DNA of 64,000 nt from Dendrobium chrysotoxum. Taxonomy: Eukaryota > Streptophyta > Magnoliopsida > Asparagales > Orchidaceae. Both the position numbers and the translations under genes were made by a program. This document shows, in pieces, positions 34,533 through 46,440 of this stretch (the first letter of the stretch is position 1; the number at the start of each line of letters is the position of its first letter). The notes under the pieces were generated by a model. The model ran no database searches. It saw only the letters and a program-made list of their open reading frames with translations, and was not told the DNA's origin. The DNA lies in NCBI GenBank assembly GCA_019925795.1, contig CM034314.1, forward strand, positions 39,115,774 to 39,179,773. Reading direction: 5' to 3'.

Positions 34533-35810
34533 ATTGCATCATACATCATAAATTACATTCATATGGGCTTGTAGATGCTTGCATTAGATTGGGGTTGATT
34601 ATTTTCCAATGTTTCTACAATGTATGTTCTCTTACCTTTATAAGGATACATATGTTAGATCTAGGATAATACATTAGTGGTACTATATGCCCGGACACCT
34701 TTGCCTAGTCATGCAAACATGCACGCATTGTACTTTCTAAAATGTATACTAGCCCACCACGCAAGCAAAGGGCAGCCTAAGCAATATAGTCTATTCACTT
34801 TGGGTTTATGGACATTATGCTACGTAATCTTTCTAGAAATTTATACTTAAAAATTTTTTAGACATTTCGATAAAACTAAAGTAAATTTTAGAGTCTATGG
34901 TAAAGTCGCATTAAATTAGTTTAGTTAGGTGCATTTGAACCTTAGTCATTTTGTAAATCTGAATTTAAATTCTAAACCTAAATCTTTGATTCGAGTAAAA
35001 ATAAAAATGTTTTCCTACCTGTATATAAGAGACCTACAAAAGCATGGTTTTAAGGTTTGTGTTCTTTAGGTGGTTAGCTAGCAATCCACTCTAACAAAAT
35101 GTGCATCTAAATTGCATACACTTTATATATCTTCTCCCAAGGAGGATTATCAATATTTTTAATAAATTATAAACTTAAACCAAAAGTAAGATTCTAATCT
35201 AAACTATAAATTAAAACTTTAGCACAGGTTTGACTGCTATTGGATATCAAGAATCTCATGCACACACTACCTTTCCTTCTTTTAATCTATAAATAGGTGT
35301 TCAAGCATTGAAATTTTCACAAATTATAAGGAAGGTTAAATTCTAAATCCTTAACTTCAATCTTTATAAATCAAAATAATTCTAGTCTCCACTTTAATCA
35401 AAAGTTTTCTCAAGATTTGTCATAGGATGTAATTTTTTATAGAGGCATGTCTCTATAGGGATCCTAGAACCTAATAAAGAAAATAAAACTAACATTAGTT
35501 CACGAGAATAGGGGGAAAATATCTTGGTATAGATTAAATTTAAACCATTATTAATTTCATGTTTAAACTAATAGGTGAATATGATTTTTATCTTTCAAGA
35601 TGAATTTTGCCTTCCTTATGCCGAGTTTGATTATTAAATTAAATACCATTTATATTTTCAAACTGATAGTCAAACATCATTCTATCTTTCAAGATGGTAA
35701 CTGTTAACCTATGAAGATTTGATTAAATGAACATAAATCAAATCAGTTATCATAATTTACTTTTTACATAACACAGAGTAAAAATGTAAAATTAAATTAA
35801 TTTTCAACTG
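34533..35810 (+). repeat. Family G repeat, copy 2F, second part
   Basis: This continues the G copy after the RTE. It matches 21690-22510 and the reverse complement of 7905-8800: 'ttatgctacgtaatctttct', 'tggttagctagcaatccact' (35073-35092), 'tagtctccactttaatcaaa', 'atcctagaacctaataaaga', and 'tttcaagatggtaactgtta' (35682-35701). Homology ends at about 35770-35810, right before a Copia fragment. Confidence 0.7.
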
Positions 35811-37540
35811 ATGTTGTTGTTATGAATGCAAAAAGCTAGGACATGTCTGATCTTATTGCCTTATTTAAGGAATTACCTGACAAAAGAAGAGGGTGAAGAA
35901 AAAAGAATCACTAAATAGAGTAAGCAGAGAACACATAAGGCTATATGGGCAAACTCAAACTCAGAATCATTAAAAACAGAAGCTAAAGAGGAGGTAAAAA
36001 ACTTGTGCCTCATGACCAAAATTAGCACTTGTTACTTTGACAATGATCAAGTGTGCTCTCACAAGAGGTCTAGTGAGAACATGTGGTACCTAGATAGTAG
36101 ATTCTTATGACATATAACTGGAGACTAAAAATAATTCATCATGTTGGAAGCTAATAGCAGTGGAAAGTTAACAATTGGTGTTAACACTTATTATCAACAA
36201 TACTATAAAGGTAGTGGAACCAGGTATAATAGGTATAGATGGTAGTTTTTCTATTGAAAATGTTTTGCTAGTATAAGGTTAAAAGCATAATTTTTTTAAC
36301 CATTAGTTAGTTATATGATAAATCATTCAATATAAAACTTTTTCTATAAAATGCATATTAATGCTAAATGGTAAAATTATATTTTAAGGGTTAAGGACTG
36401 ACAATTTTCACATAATTGATCTAAATTGCATTAATCATGGTTGTGGCATACGACACTATGACATAAAATTATGAGGACTCCTAGGAAGATCACCTAGTTA
36501 AAATTTGTTAAATGCATTCCCAAGTAAGATTTTTATAAAGAACAATTTTATGAAGAATGCCAATTAGGGAAACAAACCATATCTTCATTTCATTACATTA
36601 AGAATATACTCGCAATTAGACCGTTGCAAGTTTTGCATATGGATTTATTTGGATCAGTTAGTATAAGGAGTCTAGGAGGGAATTATTTTGGATTTTTTAT
36701 TATGGATGATGATTCTTGGTTCACTAGTGTTAAATTACATGAAAATAAAAAATTATTCTTTTGGGGAATTTAGAACATTCTTAGTTTAGATTAAAAGTAA
36801 AATAGGTTATTTAATTTCCATAATCCATAGCAATCATGGAGCGGAGTTTGACAATAAAAGATTTAAATTATTTTGTTAGGAATCTAGCATATAACATTAC
36901 TTTTTAGTCCCTAGAATGTTGTATCAAAATGGTATAGCAAAAAGGAACAATAGGACACATATAGAGGCTATTAGATTAATGTTTAGTGAGAATAGTCTAC
37001 CCAAGTACTTCTAAGCAAAGATTATGAATACCACTTGTTATGTTCTTAATACAGTAAACATTAGATTTTAATTGAATAATAAATCTTATGAGTTGGTTAA
37101 GAGTAGAACACCTAACTTGTCTCATTTGTACGTGTTTAGCAGTAATTACTTTATTTTAAATAATTGAAAATCTCATTTAGTAAAACTTTAGGCAAAGGAA
37201 GATGAAGCAATATTTTTTTGTTATTCCGTAATAATTAAGGCTTATAAAATATTTTTTAAAAGAACTTTAGTTATAATAGAGTCCACCCATTTGCATTTGA
37301 CAAATCTGATAAGGTTTCTGAAGCTAAAAAAATGATGATGAAGAAGAAGATGTTGATATCACCAATAGAGCAAAAAATATTAGACTTGAGGATATAGAAG
37401 AAGCTTAGGATCCATTACCTAGAGATCAGAGATATATATCTAGTCACTCTAAAGAACTTAAATTTAGAGATCTATCCATAAAATATCATGCAAAATTGAC
37501 AAAGAAATTCTACAAAATATCCCTATGGATCAAGAATTAT
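35811..37540 (+). pseudogene. Copia (Sirevirus-like) gag-pol fragment
   Basis: This is a decayed copy of the part of element B from the zinc knuckle to the end of integrase. ECKKLGHV (35825-35848) is the knuckle, EEVKNLCLMTK (35989-36021) the gag tail, MWYLDSRF (36089-36112) the protease site with Ser-Arg in place of Ser-Gly, and VLHMDLFGSVS (36631-36663) the first integrase Asp. NGIAKRNNRTHIEAIRLMF (about 36932-36990) has Lys where the catalytic Glu should be. TCYVLNTVNI and YELVKSRTPNLSHL follow. The gag coil and RT are missing. No LTR was found next to it. Confidence 0.82.
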
Positions 37541-37544
37541 GTTA

Positions 37545-40500
37545 TTTAGAATTTCTAGGTTAAAATCTAACCTAAAAACTTAAAATTTGAATTGAGGTTT
37601 CTCCAAAATTCAAATAGTCATGAATTATTTTGGGAATGTGTAGAACATGCCCATGAATCTCATGCAAAAAATTGAGATCATTTTGAATTGTTCTCATGGA
37701 ATATTTTCATAAAAATTATGGGTAGTATTTATTAATTATTTCAAATTTACATAAATTGAACCTCAATATCATTTAGCTTTTAAAGATCTCATCAAGCTAA
37801 AAACATAGAGGTATTACACATCCATTTTGGTCAAGTGTGTGAAGAGATATGAATTTTTAAAGGAATGAGAAATTTCTGTTAATTTAATTCACTGAATTAA
37901 GGAATTACACAGTCAGTTGGATGATTGGATACATGCTTTTACAAATAACAATGTCTGATTGGTATTTTAAATAGTGGTGGGCCCCTTAGATAGTGTGGTG
38001 CTAATCTTAACCATTCTATCAGAGATGAATGCTTGGGGTAAAATAGCTCAAAACTATGTAATGAGAGCTTGAGACTTGATTTGTCTCGATCATAGCTATT
38101 CTTTTAATTTAAATTAAATGAACAATATAATTTCATCTTCAACCTTCCACTCAATATTTCAGCCATGAAAGCATTTCTACTTTGATCTAATAAATCTACT
38201 TGATAAAACTATCTCAAATAGATCCCAAAGCAACATTTGACCAGGACCTTCAAATCCAAAGGCTGGATAGCGATTGATTAGTAGTTCCCTTTAAAATTGA
38301 CCAAAATTAAGCTATGATATGCTAAGGTTTTAAATCTACCCCTATATAAGGGTTACCTTATGGGGATTTGGATTCTTTTGCACTCGATTAGATCTGAGCA
38401 ACATTTCTTTTTCAAGTTGTGAGAGTTGGGGAGTATTGGATTTAGAATTGGATGTTTTGTCAGAGTAAGCTTACAAGTCATTTTTTGAAATTACTCAGGA
38501 TAAGCTTAGGATATCTAGGGAAATTGGGAATTCACTAAAGAAATCTTAGGGAAGGGTTTGAAATAAAAATTTACAACACTTATTTAGAGAATTTTATAGT
38601 ATTTTTACCTTATTATATTTAGTATTTAGTTCTAATTTTAGCCATTTGAGACTATGCTAGACCTTCAGAGGGTTGGGCATAGGATAATGAGTGATTAACA
38701 ACTCAGTGGAGGAGTTTGAGCCCATATGGTTTGTTAGAGAGTTAGTTAGAACTAAACCAATGAAATTTAGTTCTATTTTTTGAGATTTTTGCCACCTCAA
38801 GCAGCCCATGGGAATGGTTTGATTTAGCATATCTCTAGAAGCTTATTGAAGATAATGCATGGGTTGGGCTAGCTTGATTCACTTTGGATTAAAGGTTGGC
38901 TCACATTTTACTATTTTTATAGAATTGGGTTAGTCAATTTGGCTTACCTAGGTAAGCCTATGTGCTGGGTAGGCTAGGTTTGATGCATTAGCTCCCTATG
39001 CACCTAATGCATGCAATAGTTAGGTTTAGTTTTGTGAGGATAATATAAGGGATCATTTAAACCCATTTTAGTTCAAATAGGTTAGCCCAAATGGCTTAGC
39101 TAGGTGGGTTAAAAGATTGGGTTACCTCGGGCACCCTTGGGAACCCAATGGACTTGCTTGAGGGGTTTGGAGGCTTTGGGTTCATCTACATTCATTGAAT
39201 TGAAGAGGTAGACCCACATGGTTAGTTTGGTTAACATAGGTTAAGTTGGTAAACTAGAGTTGACCAAGCCTTGGGGTTGGGTCTAATGGTTTCTAAATGA
39301 TCAATGGAGTTTTTTGGATGTTTATTTAGGTCAAACAAAGGTCTCTACATGTTGAAATGCTTGAATGTGTCATTTTAAAAAATTTGGGTTCAATGGTGGT
39401 TTTGGTTAACCATGGCTCTCCTTGGGTTCATTTGCACATAATCATAATGAATTGATGATTAAGAGGTTTAGGAAGCTTTGGCATGACTTGGTTTAACATA
39501 TATACATGTTTGAGGGTCTATATTCAAATGGCTCCCATATGGTCAAAGTGACCAATCAAGGTCAACAATGGGTCCATTTGGGTCTATGCATGATTAATAA
39601 AGATTGTATGAAACATAAAGCTAAAACTTATGGCATGGGTATAAGTTAATAAGATGCTTCATGGGTTTAAGGTTCCATTTGATCAAACTTGGTCAACCTA
39701 GGCTAACCATGGACTCAAATGGGTTTAAATCATTATGATGGTTATTATTAAGATGTCCAAACTAATTGTAAGGGTCTATAATGAGGATTGGAACAAGATA
39801 CTAGGTGAGTAGCATGGGGTGTAAATATTTTAAGGTTTAGGATCAATAATCATGCTGTGCGTTTTAGGGTTTGGAGAGGCATGGAATCTTAAAAAATGAT
39901 TAGCAAGACTCTTAGGACATGTATAATCAATATATGAATGAAAAAATAACATACCGGAGGCATCCCCTAGTGTTTTGAGAAAGTTGAAACTTTCCTAAAG
40001 AAAAGGGAAAAGTCTAAAGGCCTTTAGGGCAATATTTGAACTTGAGATTGAACATGGTTTTGAACACTATATTTTAAAATTGAATTTGATTTAATAATTT
40101 AAAGTTTATTTGATGATTTAAGAATTGAATGTTCTTTAAACATGATTTAAAGTATTTAAATGTTTGAGGATGATTGAATGATTATTGAATATGATTGATG
40201 ATGATTGAAGTTGATAGATTGAACATGATTTAAATTTGAAGGTGAAAGAATCATTGATAATCATTGAATGATTGAACAATGATTGATGATTGAACTTAAT
40301 TATATGGTTAATCATTTAATCTTGAAAGAAAGTTTAATGGTTTAATTGAATAGAATGATTTAATGGAATTTAATGATTTAACCCCATGAATAAAAGAAAT
40401 TTAAGATTAAGCATACTTATTTAAATTAGCAAAAGGCTTGAGTAGGAGATCTATTCTAAACATGATGAGTGAGAATGACTATTTGAATTGGATAAAGAAA

Positions 40501-40740
40501 TGTTTAAACTTCACCTAATAATATCAAAATAGAAAAGGAAAAAAGGCTTAATGGTGACATGACCATATATAAATAATTAGAAAGAGATTTAAGATGATAT
40601 AATGCTCATCTGATCATATCAAAATATTAGGATTAAAGATAAAAAGGAGTCTAACATTTGTCTGATCATATCAAAATGATGAAAAAGAACACCTTGATAA
40701 TCACTTGACCATATTTAAATAATAAGAAGGAGATTTATAC
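37545..40740 (+). repeat. Family H repeat, copy 1
   Basis: No coding region is seen. It matches 47300-50300 in the same orientation and 58611-62700 in the opposite one, by shared order of blocks: 'cacacnntcngtcatgcttttaca', an 'atttcatcttcaacc' block (38128 and 48187), TTGAC/GTCAA-rich tracts, and a region of 'atgattgaatgattattga' repeats (40160-40330). It has a TATA-like CCCTATATAAGGG (38336-38348). I take H to be the long LTR of a Tat/Ogre-like Gypsy element. Ends are not fixed here. Confidence 0.55.
38338..38347 (+). promoter_or_regulatory. TATA-like box in family H copy 1
   Basis: CTATATAAGG lies in a GC-richer window with a start-like leader 30 bp on. Copy 2 has CTTATATAATG at about 48392 in the same place. 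Confidence 0.45.
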
Positions 40741-41290
40741 CTAAATGGAAGGTTGCTTCCAAACAAGTAGATTTAATGATGTTCAAAGGGGAGGTTGCTA
40801 CCAAATGAATGAGTATAAGGGTGTTTGATTAGGAGGATGCCCCTAGATAAATGAATTCAGATAATAAGATTTGGTAAATATCGTGGGTTGTATTAATGAA
40901 TTAACCAATGTTTTAGATATTTGAAAGAAAGATCAATTCCTAACAAATAAATTTAGGTTGGATATTCAAATGGGAGATAAATCCCACATGAATAGATTTA
41001 AATGGTCAAATTAGGTGAATACTCTAGATCAAATTACCTAATCAACCAAAGTTAAAAAAAAAAATGGTGCAACTTGGGAAACTTATATCAATCCTTAAGA
41101 ATAAGAATGTATACCTAAACGGAATAGCTATCCCAAACAATAAGATTTAAGGCTATTTAAATGGGAGGTCAAAACAAAATAAATAGATTTTAGTGGTCAG
41201 ATCAATATAATACTAGGGATCATATTACCCAATCAACCAATATTTGAAAGGAAACGATGTCGTTGGGGAACTTACACTAATCCTTAAGAA
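40741..41290 (+). repeat. Degenerate tandem repeat, about 187 bp, three units
   Basis: Anchors GTTCAAAGGG (40781), ATTCAAATGG (40964) and ATTTAAATGG (41155) are 183 and 191 bp apart. Units share 'gggag', 'aatcaacca' and 'ccttaagaa' blocks. They lie next to an H copy, like the repeats at 57965-58560. Hypervariable tandem repeats before the 3' LTR are known from Tat/Ogre elements. Confidence 0.7.
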
Positions 41291-41700
41291 CAAAAAGTTT
41301 ATGCTGGCAGTAAGGTACTTAAATTTTCTACTTCTATTATAATTTTCCAAACCCAGTATCATTACTTGGAACAAGTTCATGTTATTAACATTAACAAATT
41401 CATGCTATATATCAAAAATTCTTTTTATTACCTAATTTCATGATTTACATATTCATCATAATATCTCATAAGATATTATCCACTTATAAGTAGCATAGGG
41501 TGATTTCCTTTACAATTAACTAACTGGTAGGATCTTCCTAAAAAGACATTCTTTGCCACAAATGAACCTTCCCATGTTAGATCAAGTTTACAACATGTGC
41601 AAGTTAGATCAAGTTTACTACATGTGCAAAAATTTTACATTGTTCTTTGCAGCATATGGTGATTTCCTTTAAAAAATATTTCTTAAGACAAATTTGCATA
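41291..41700. other. Unassigned AT-rich spacer
   Basis: No gene is seen. It contains a 23-bp direct repeat based on 'gttagatcaagtttacnaca' (41576-41597 and 41604-41625). Confidence 0.5.
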
Positions 41701-41774
41701 TATTAATATTGTACCATCCTGAGGGATAGACTAATGTTTCACTATCAATTTAAAAAGAGAAACTCTCAATTTAT

Positions 41775-42130
41775 TTTCATGATCGAACACAACATAAGAA
41801 ATATTATATTCATCCCTAAGGATAAAGGGAATATTCACTTAACATTTTAATCATGAAATTAAATCAATTAATTTATTTTCATAATGAAATTGTATAAAAA
41901 ATATTTAATTCATCTCTAAGGAAAAAAGGAATCTTCATTTATCATTTAATCATGAAACTAATTCAATAAATTTAATTTCATAATCAAACTGCATAAGAAA
42001 TATTCAATTCATCCCTAAGAATAAAATGAATATTCACTTATCGTTTAATCATGAAACTAAATCATTGAATTTATTTTCATAATCGAATAGAATAAGGAAT
42101 ATTCAATTTATCCCTAAGGATAAAAAAGAA
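41775..42130. repeat. Tandem repeats of about 85-95 bp in G3R
   Basis: Units begin 'tttattttcatnat', then 'cataagaaatatt', then 'catccctaagnataaa' and 'tattcacttatc'. At least four units are seen. Copy G1R has one. Confidence 0.8.
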
Positions 42131-42579
42131 TATTCACTTAACCAATGTTTAAAGTTTGGTCTGTGTCCATATATTTTGCCCTTATCTTAGAAAAGAACTA
42201 TAATAGGGTTTATTTTGATTCGAGGTTTTGGCTTCCTACACGGGCAAGCCCCTATAATTAATTTCATCTCTTAGAAAATACCCTTGATTAAAGTGAAGAC
42301 CAAAGTTTTCAAAATTATATAGATTTAAGGAAATATTTAGGATATCAAGATTTTAATGCAAGGGCTTCATATTATATATTTTTGTTTAGAATTGAAATTT
42401 TTTATGGATAGAATACGAAGGATGTGTAGAGACTGAGGGTGTATACAATCTAGAGTTACACATGCCTAGAGTGAGCTACCACCTAATAATCCTACTCATA
42501 ATAAATTATCATATGAATGTAGGAATTATAATTTAAAAAACTTTAGAATTAATAATTTGTAATATATACATGATCACTC

Positions 42580-42594
42580 AATGAAATGATGTAT
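42580..42594. repeat. Target duplication, left, of LINE 42595-45421
   Basis: AATGAAATGATGTAT is repeated at 45422-45436 right after an A run. Confidence 0.85.
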
Positions 42595-42649
42595 ATATTT
42601 AAGATAGAGCCTAAATATTAAAAAAATTCCATTTTTTTAGTATGAGAGA

Positions 42650-44740
42650 GTGCCAGATTTTAGTGAGACAAAATTCCATTATTTTCAAAATTTTCCTTTC
42701 CTTATTTCTCGGTTTGTTTCAATATGGTGGTGGAGGGTCACCGATCATCTATTATCGATGAACGAAATACCTCCATTCCCCTTTCTGCTAGGAAAACAAA
42801 CCTTTGTTGGGGATCCAAAGGCAGAAATAATGATAATCAGGATGATCTCAGTAACATAAGTCTTAAACAACGTCCTCTGGTTATTAATGAAGGACGCATT
42901 CCACCTGCTCACGGTCCTATCCCTGTGGAAGGAAAGGGAAAAGGAATTTTAGCCGCTGAAATCTCAAGTGAGAAGGAGAAGATAATATCTCCTAAAGAAT
43001 TTCTTTCATCACCATTCAAGGGTATTGTATCTGATGCTCAAGTAAATGATTTTGAAGCTTCAACATATATAGGTTTTAATTTAAAAGTTAATCATTTCTT
43101 GATTCCTCTTTTATTCTAAAAAATTAGGAAATGTTATTGGTAAATCATGAGATTTTGAATACAGATATTGTGTTTGAGCATTTGGATCCTAAAGTTAAAA
43201 ATTTTTCTGATAAAATGATGGATAATTCTGCTATATATAAGAATGGATCAGGGAATGCGTGGGTTAAGACTCAGCATATCAAAGTAAATAATGTGGACTT
43301 AGATGATGGTGATTTAGAAGATCCTAATGTTATTAAACTTAATGTTCATAAGGAATGCAAAAATTATCAATTACTGCAGAAGTCACTTATGGTAAAAGTT
43401 TTTGGTAAAAAGCTTCCTTTTTCTCTTTGTAGTATTGAGTTGAGACGTCAATGGAGCAAATTTGGAAGCTTTCATCTTACTTCATTGGGCCTTGATTGGA
43501 TATTGTGTTCTTTCCATTCATCTTAAGCTTTGGAAGAAGTATTTAGTGGAGGACCGTGGTATGTGGGAGGTCATGTAATTGGGATGGATAAATTGACACC
43601 TTAATTTTCCCCTATTTTGTTGAATGGTCTATCCTCTCCTATTTGGATTCGGTTGCCTCATTTACCTTTACATTGTTGGGATGAGATTAATGTTACTAAG
43701 ATTGTTTCCAAGATAGGAGTTCCTATGTTTTTAGATGAAAACATGTTTAAATGGGGAAAGCGAGAATTTGCTAGAGCCTGTATTCGTATTGATCTGGATT
43801 CTAAATTATCTCATGGGGTTTGGATTGAAGGTATATATGGTAAATTCTTTCAGAAAGTGCAATATGAAAAGATTTCTTCATTTTGTTTTATATTTGGTAA
43901 GACAGGCCATGTTGTTGGAATGTGTCCTGATGTCACTATTGATGGGCAAGCGAATGGCATTAAAGAAGTGAAGAGTAATGACTACCAGGGAAATATTTGA
44001 ACTCCTGAGAAGACTGCGAAGGTATTGGAGGGGAAAGCTGGTGAGACTATTTTTGAAAATATGTATGGTCCTTGGATGCATGTAAAGTTTAGAAAAAATA
44101 GTATAAACATTGAAAAAGGAGTTAGAAATGTTGATTCTTTGAATCAGCAGTATTCTGCGAAGCCTCAAGATTAGAATGCTGGTGTGAAGCTACCCTCTAA
44201 TAATATGTTTAATGTATTATCTCAAGAAAATTCACCTCATATGGCTACAGTTGTTGAAGATATGGTTCTAGAAGGGAGTATTCCTGATTCAGCATTGTTC
44301 AAAGAACAATTTGTTGGACCTGCTTCTATTATTGATTCCAAGAATTCTACTAAAAATGATATGAGTTTATCTGTACTAGATGGTGGAGCTTGAAATACCA
44401 TGGAGGATAGCTTTAGGATGGCATCTAAAGTGGTAGTCCCTGAGGCTGAAGGAAATGTTGCAATTTCTTAAACTGTAGTCAAGGAAATTGATAAGCGAAG
44501 AATTGAAAGTATTAGTGGAGTGGGTTCTCAGCAAGAAGATTTGGAATCTTCTCCCATGGATGATGTTCCTAAGATAAGTTCAACTTCTTATCTTGTTGAT
44601 AGAAACAAGGAGAAAAGTTTGTTTAGTGTTAAAAAAGCACTAAACAACTTAAATTCTTAGAACCTATTGAAGATTGTCCTAGGAAAAGGAAAATTGATTT
44701 GAAGGCTGTTGGGGGGGGGGGGGGGGGGGGGGGGGGTGGA
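42650..44740 (+). pseudogene. LINE ORF1 of the deleted copy
   Basis: The start is the ATG at 42724 (MVVEGHRSSIIDERNTS), aligned with MEADGHRLS of the full LINE. The DUF4283-like domain covers 43380-43800: LMVKVFGKKLPF, SIELRRQWSKFGSFHL, GPWYVGGHVIGMDK, then SPIWIRLPHLPLHCWDE, GVPMFLDENMFKWG and REFARACIRIDLD. The CCHC-like knuckle is FCFIFGKTGHVVGMC (43882-43926), where the second Cys is Phe. Then ENMYGPWMHVKFRK (44058-44097). Stops at 43119, 43526 and 44000 and frame changes break it. The end holds a 26-G run. Confidence 0.85.
44711..44736. repeat. 26-G homopolymer near the end of LINE ORF1
   Basis: Twenty-six G follow the RKRKIDLKAV codons. The position is not the same as the 28-G run in the full LINE, which lies nearer the knuckle. 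Confidence 0.95.
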
Positions 44741-44766
44741 CTCTTTTAATATTGTTTCTCGATGAT

Positions 44767-45353
44767 GGATATTATGGCTTGGCTTGGGGAAGGATCTTTT
44801 AAGAGGGAAGCTTTAGTTTATTTTAGAATAAAAGGTTATGAGAAAGGAAGTCTACATTAAATGTTTAGTTGAAACTGAAGCTAATGATTTAGATTTGGTT
44901 TTTCAGATCTTCTTGATTCAAGAAGATCACAAGCATTTATTTCAAGACATCATTCTTAATTATTGTTGGAAGTTTCAGTTTTTAGCTGCTTCAGATGCGG
45001 AGGTTCAAGAATTTTTATCTAATCTGAAGCTAGACAAAAATTCTTTACCTACAATGGATGTTGGTGAAGGTTCTTTAGGAGTATTTGAGGATGTAGTTGG
45101 TGTTCTTTTTGTTATTCTATTAGTTGTGAGTTGTATTTTTGTTTTTCTTGTAGGTTTTTATTGCCTTTTTGGAATTCTTGTAATGATATATGGGGTTCTC
45201 ACTTGTTGTCATTTTTTATCTTTTGGGAACTCTGGGATACTAACCAACCTTTTAGTTTGTTTAAATATTTTGTGTCCACTTCACCCCAATGAGTATAAAA
45301 TGGGAATTAGTAGATCACATATCCATTATGATAGTTTCAAAGGGCTTGTTTAG
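44767..45353 (+). pseudogene. Fused ORF2 start and unknown tail
   Basis: Codons from about 44767 (MDIMAWLGEGSFKRE..) and 44838-44880 (KEVYIKCLVETEAND) match the ORF2 start of the full LINE (MTSIAFWNCIGARK .. GLMETK). From about 44885 the sequence leaves the endonuclease and runs 155 codons open: a Leu/Phe/Asp-rich part (EVQEFLSNLKLDKNSLP), then a strongly hydrophobic stretch (about 45085-45200) and a short tail, with stop at 45351-45353. I do not recognise the tail. It may be the joined 3' region of ORF2 in another frame, 3' untranslated sequence, or captured sequence. Confidence 0.45.
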
Positions 45354-45421
45354 TGTTTTTCTTTCTAGTTTCTAATAGTTATTTTTCCTGACTTTAATGC
45401 TATTTGCATCCCTTCAAAAAA

Positions 45422-46440
45422 AATGAAATGATGTATGAAGAATAATGTATAAATAAAAATGTTATTCATTTATAATTTCTCAAAGTATAACCTAGGGTCT
45501 ATTAATAAATAAAGGTTGCCAAGTTCCACTAATAATAAGCCAAGATTTCTATCCTTATATAAATATAGATTTTAATATGATTATTTATTTTAGTCATCAA
45601 TCTCCTAGCTTATGGATCATTTATAGATGTCCAGAAGAAAATAATCTTCAAAAGAAGAAGATTGAATTATTTTTGGAACCTATTAATAATCATCTTTAAA
45701 TATTATACAACTGTTGACAATATACAATTCAATATAGTTATACAAGTATCTAAAACATTAATATTTAAATTTGCATTTACATGTGCCTTTGCATCATTTC
45801 CTAAGTACATTCTACGTTTGAAGAAATATAACAAAGACGAGGACATATAAAAGGAAGAAAAAATGTATATATGGAATGCTTAGGTAAATTTATAATGAAA
45901 AGTAAAGCGCCCTAAGAGCCTACTCTAAATGTGCACCAAAATAAATATAAATATGACATCAAGAGTGCAAAACGTAATCAATCACACATGATTACCCACT
46001 AGGTAGAACACTCCAAGCAAACCCAACCAAAGAACTAGCCTAACCTAGGCTCTAGCCTAAGTTTGTGTAGCGTAGATATGTCCTAGGTTTTATTAGTTTA
46101 AAGTTGCCTATAATTAATTTTATTTCCTTAAGAATATTGAAGGGTGGTTTAAATTTAAGTTTTAATACTTTAGGGATTTTGAAATTATTTAGCTTTAGGT
46201 TTTAAAGAACATAGCGCTTAATAGCTTCTAAGTGCCAGAAGCTATTGATTAGCAAGTTATAGGCACATATTTATAATGCTATAAATCCTCCAAACTATGA
46301 TAGATAGATTGAGTAGAGTCCTTGCAATTTATTTAAGTTTTTTAGTCCTTTAGCTTTCCAATCCAATACACCTTTGCCTTCCGAAAAGGAATCAAGCACA
46401 TGGGTATGGAAGCTTTATTTTCTAAGTTTTTTATTACTAA
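45422..46440 (-). repeat. Family G repeat, copy 3R, inner part
   Basis: It matches 18850-19990 in the same orientation: 'aggttgccaagttccac' (45506-45522) for the box before the leader, and 'ttaggttttaaagaacatag' (46198-46217), 'gctattgatnagnaa'. No gene is seen; open frames under 65 codons are chance. Confidence 0.7.

Larger units (their letters stand above)
41701..42594 (-). repeat. Family G repeat, copy 3R, outer part
   Basis: It matches 7970-8600 in the same orientation ('ggatagactaatg', 'gattaaagtgaagac', 'aaggaaatatttagg'). It holds a local run of four imperfect 85-100-bp repeats built on 'ttcatnatcgaac' and 'ataagnaatattcaattcat' (41775-42120). It is interrupted by a LINE and resumes at 45422. 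Confidence 0.72.
42595..45421 (+). mobile_element. Internally deleted L1-type LINE
   Basis: It is flanked by a 15-bp target duplication, ends in an A tail (45415-45421), and has an almost complete ORF1 but only the first 45 or so codons of ORF2, joined to about 500 bp of unrecognised sequence before the shared 3' end (TTTAATGC..GCATCC). Its 5' end lines up with that of the full LINE (31582). At 2827 bp it is under half the length of the full copy, so this may be a deletion derivative mobilised in trans. Confidence 0.85.
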
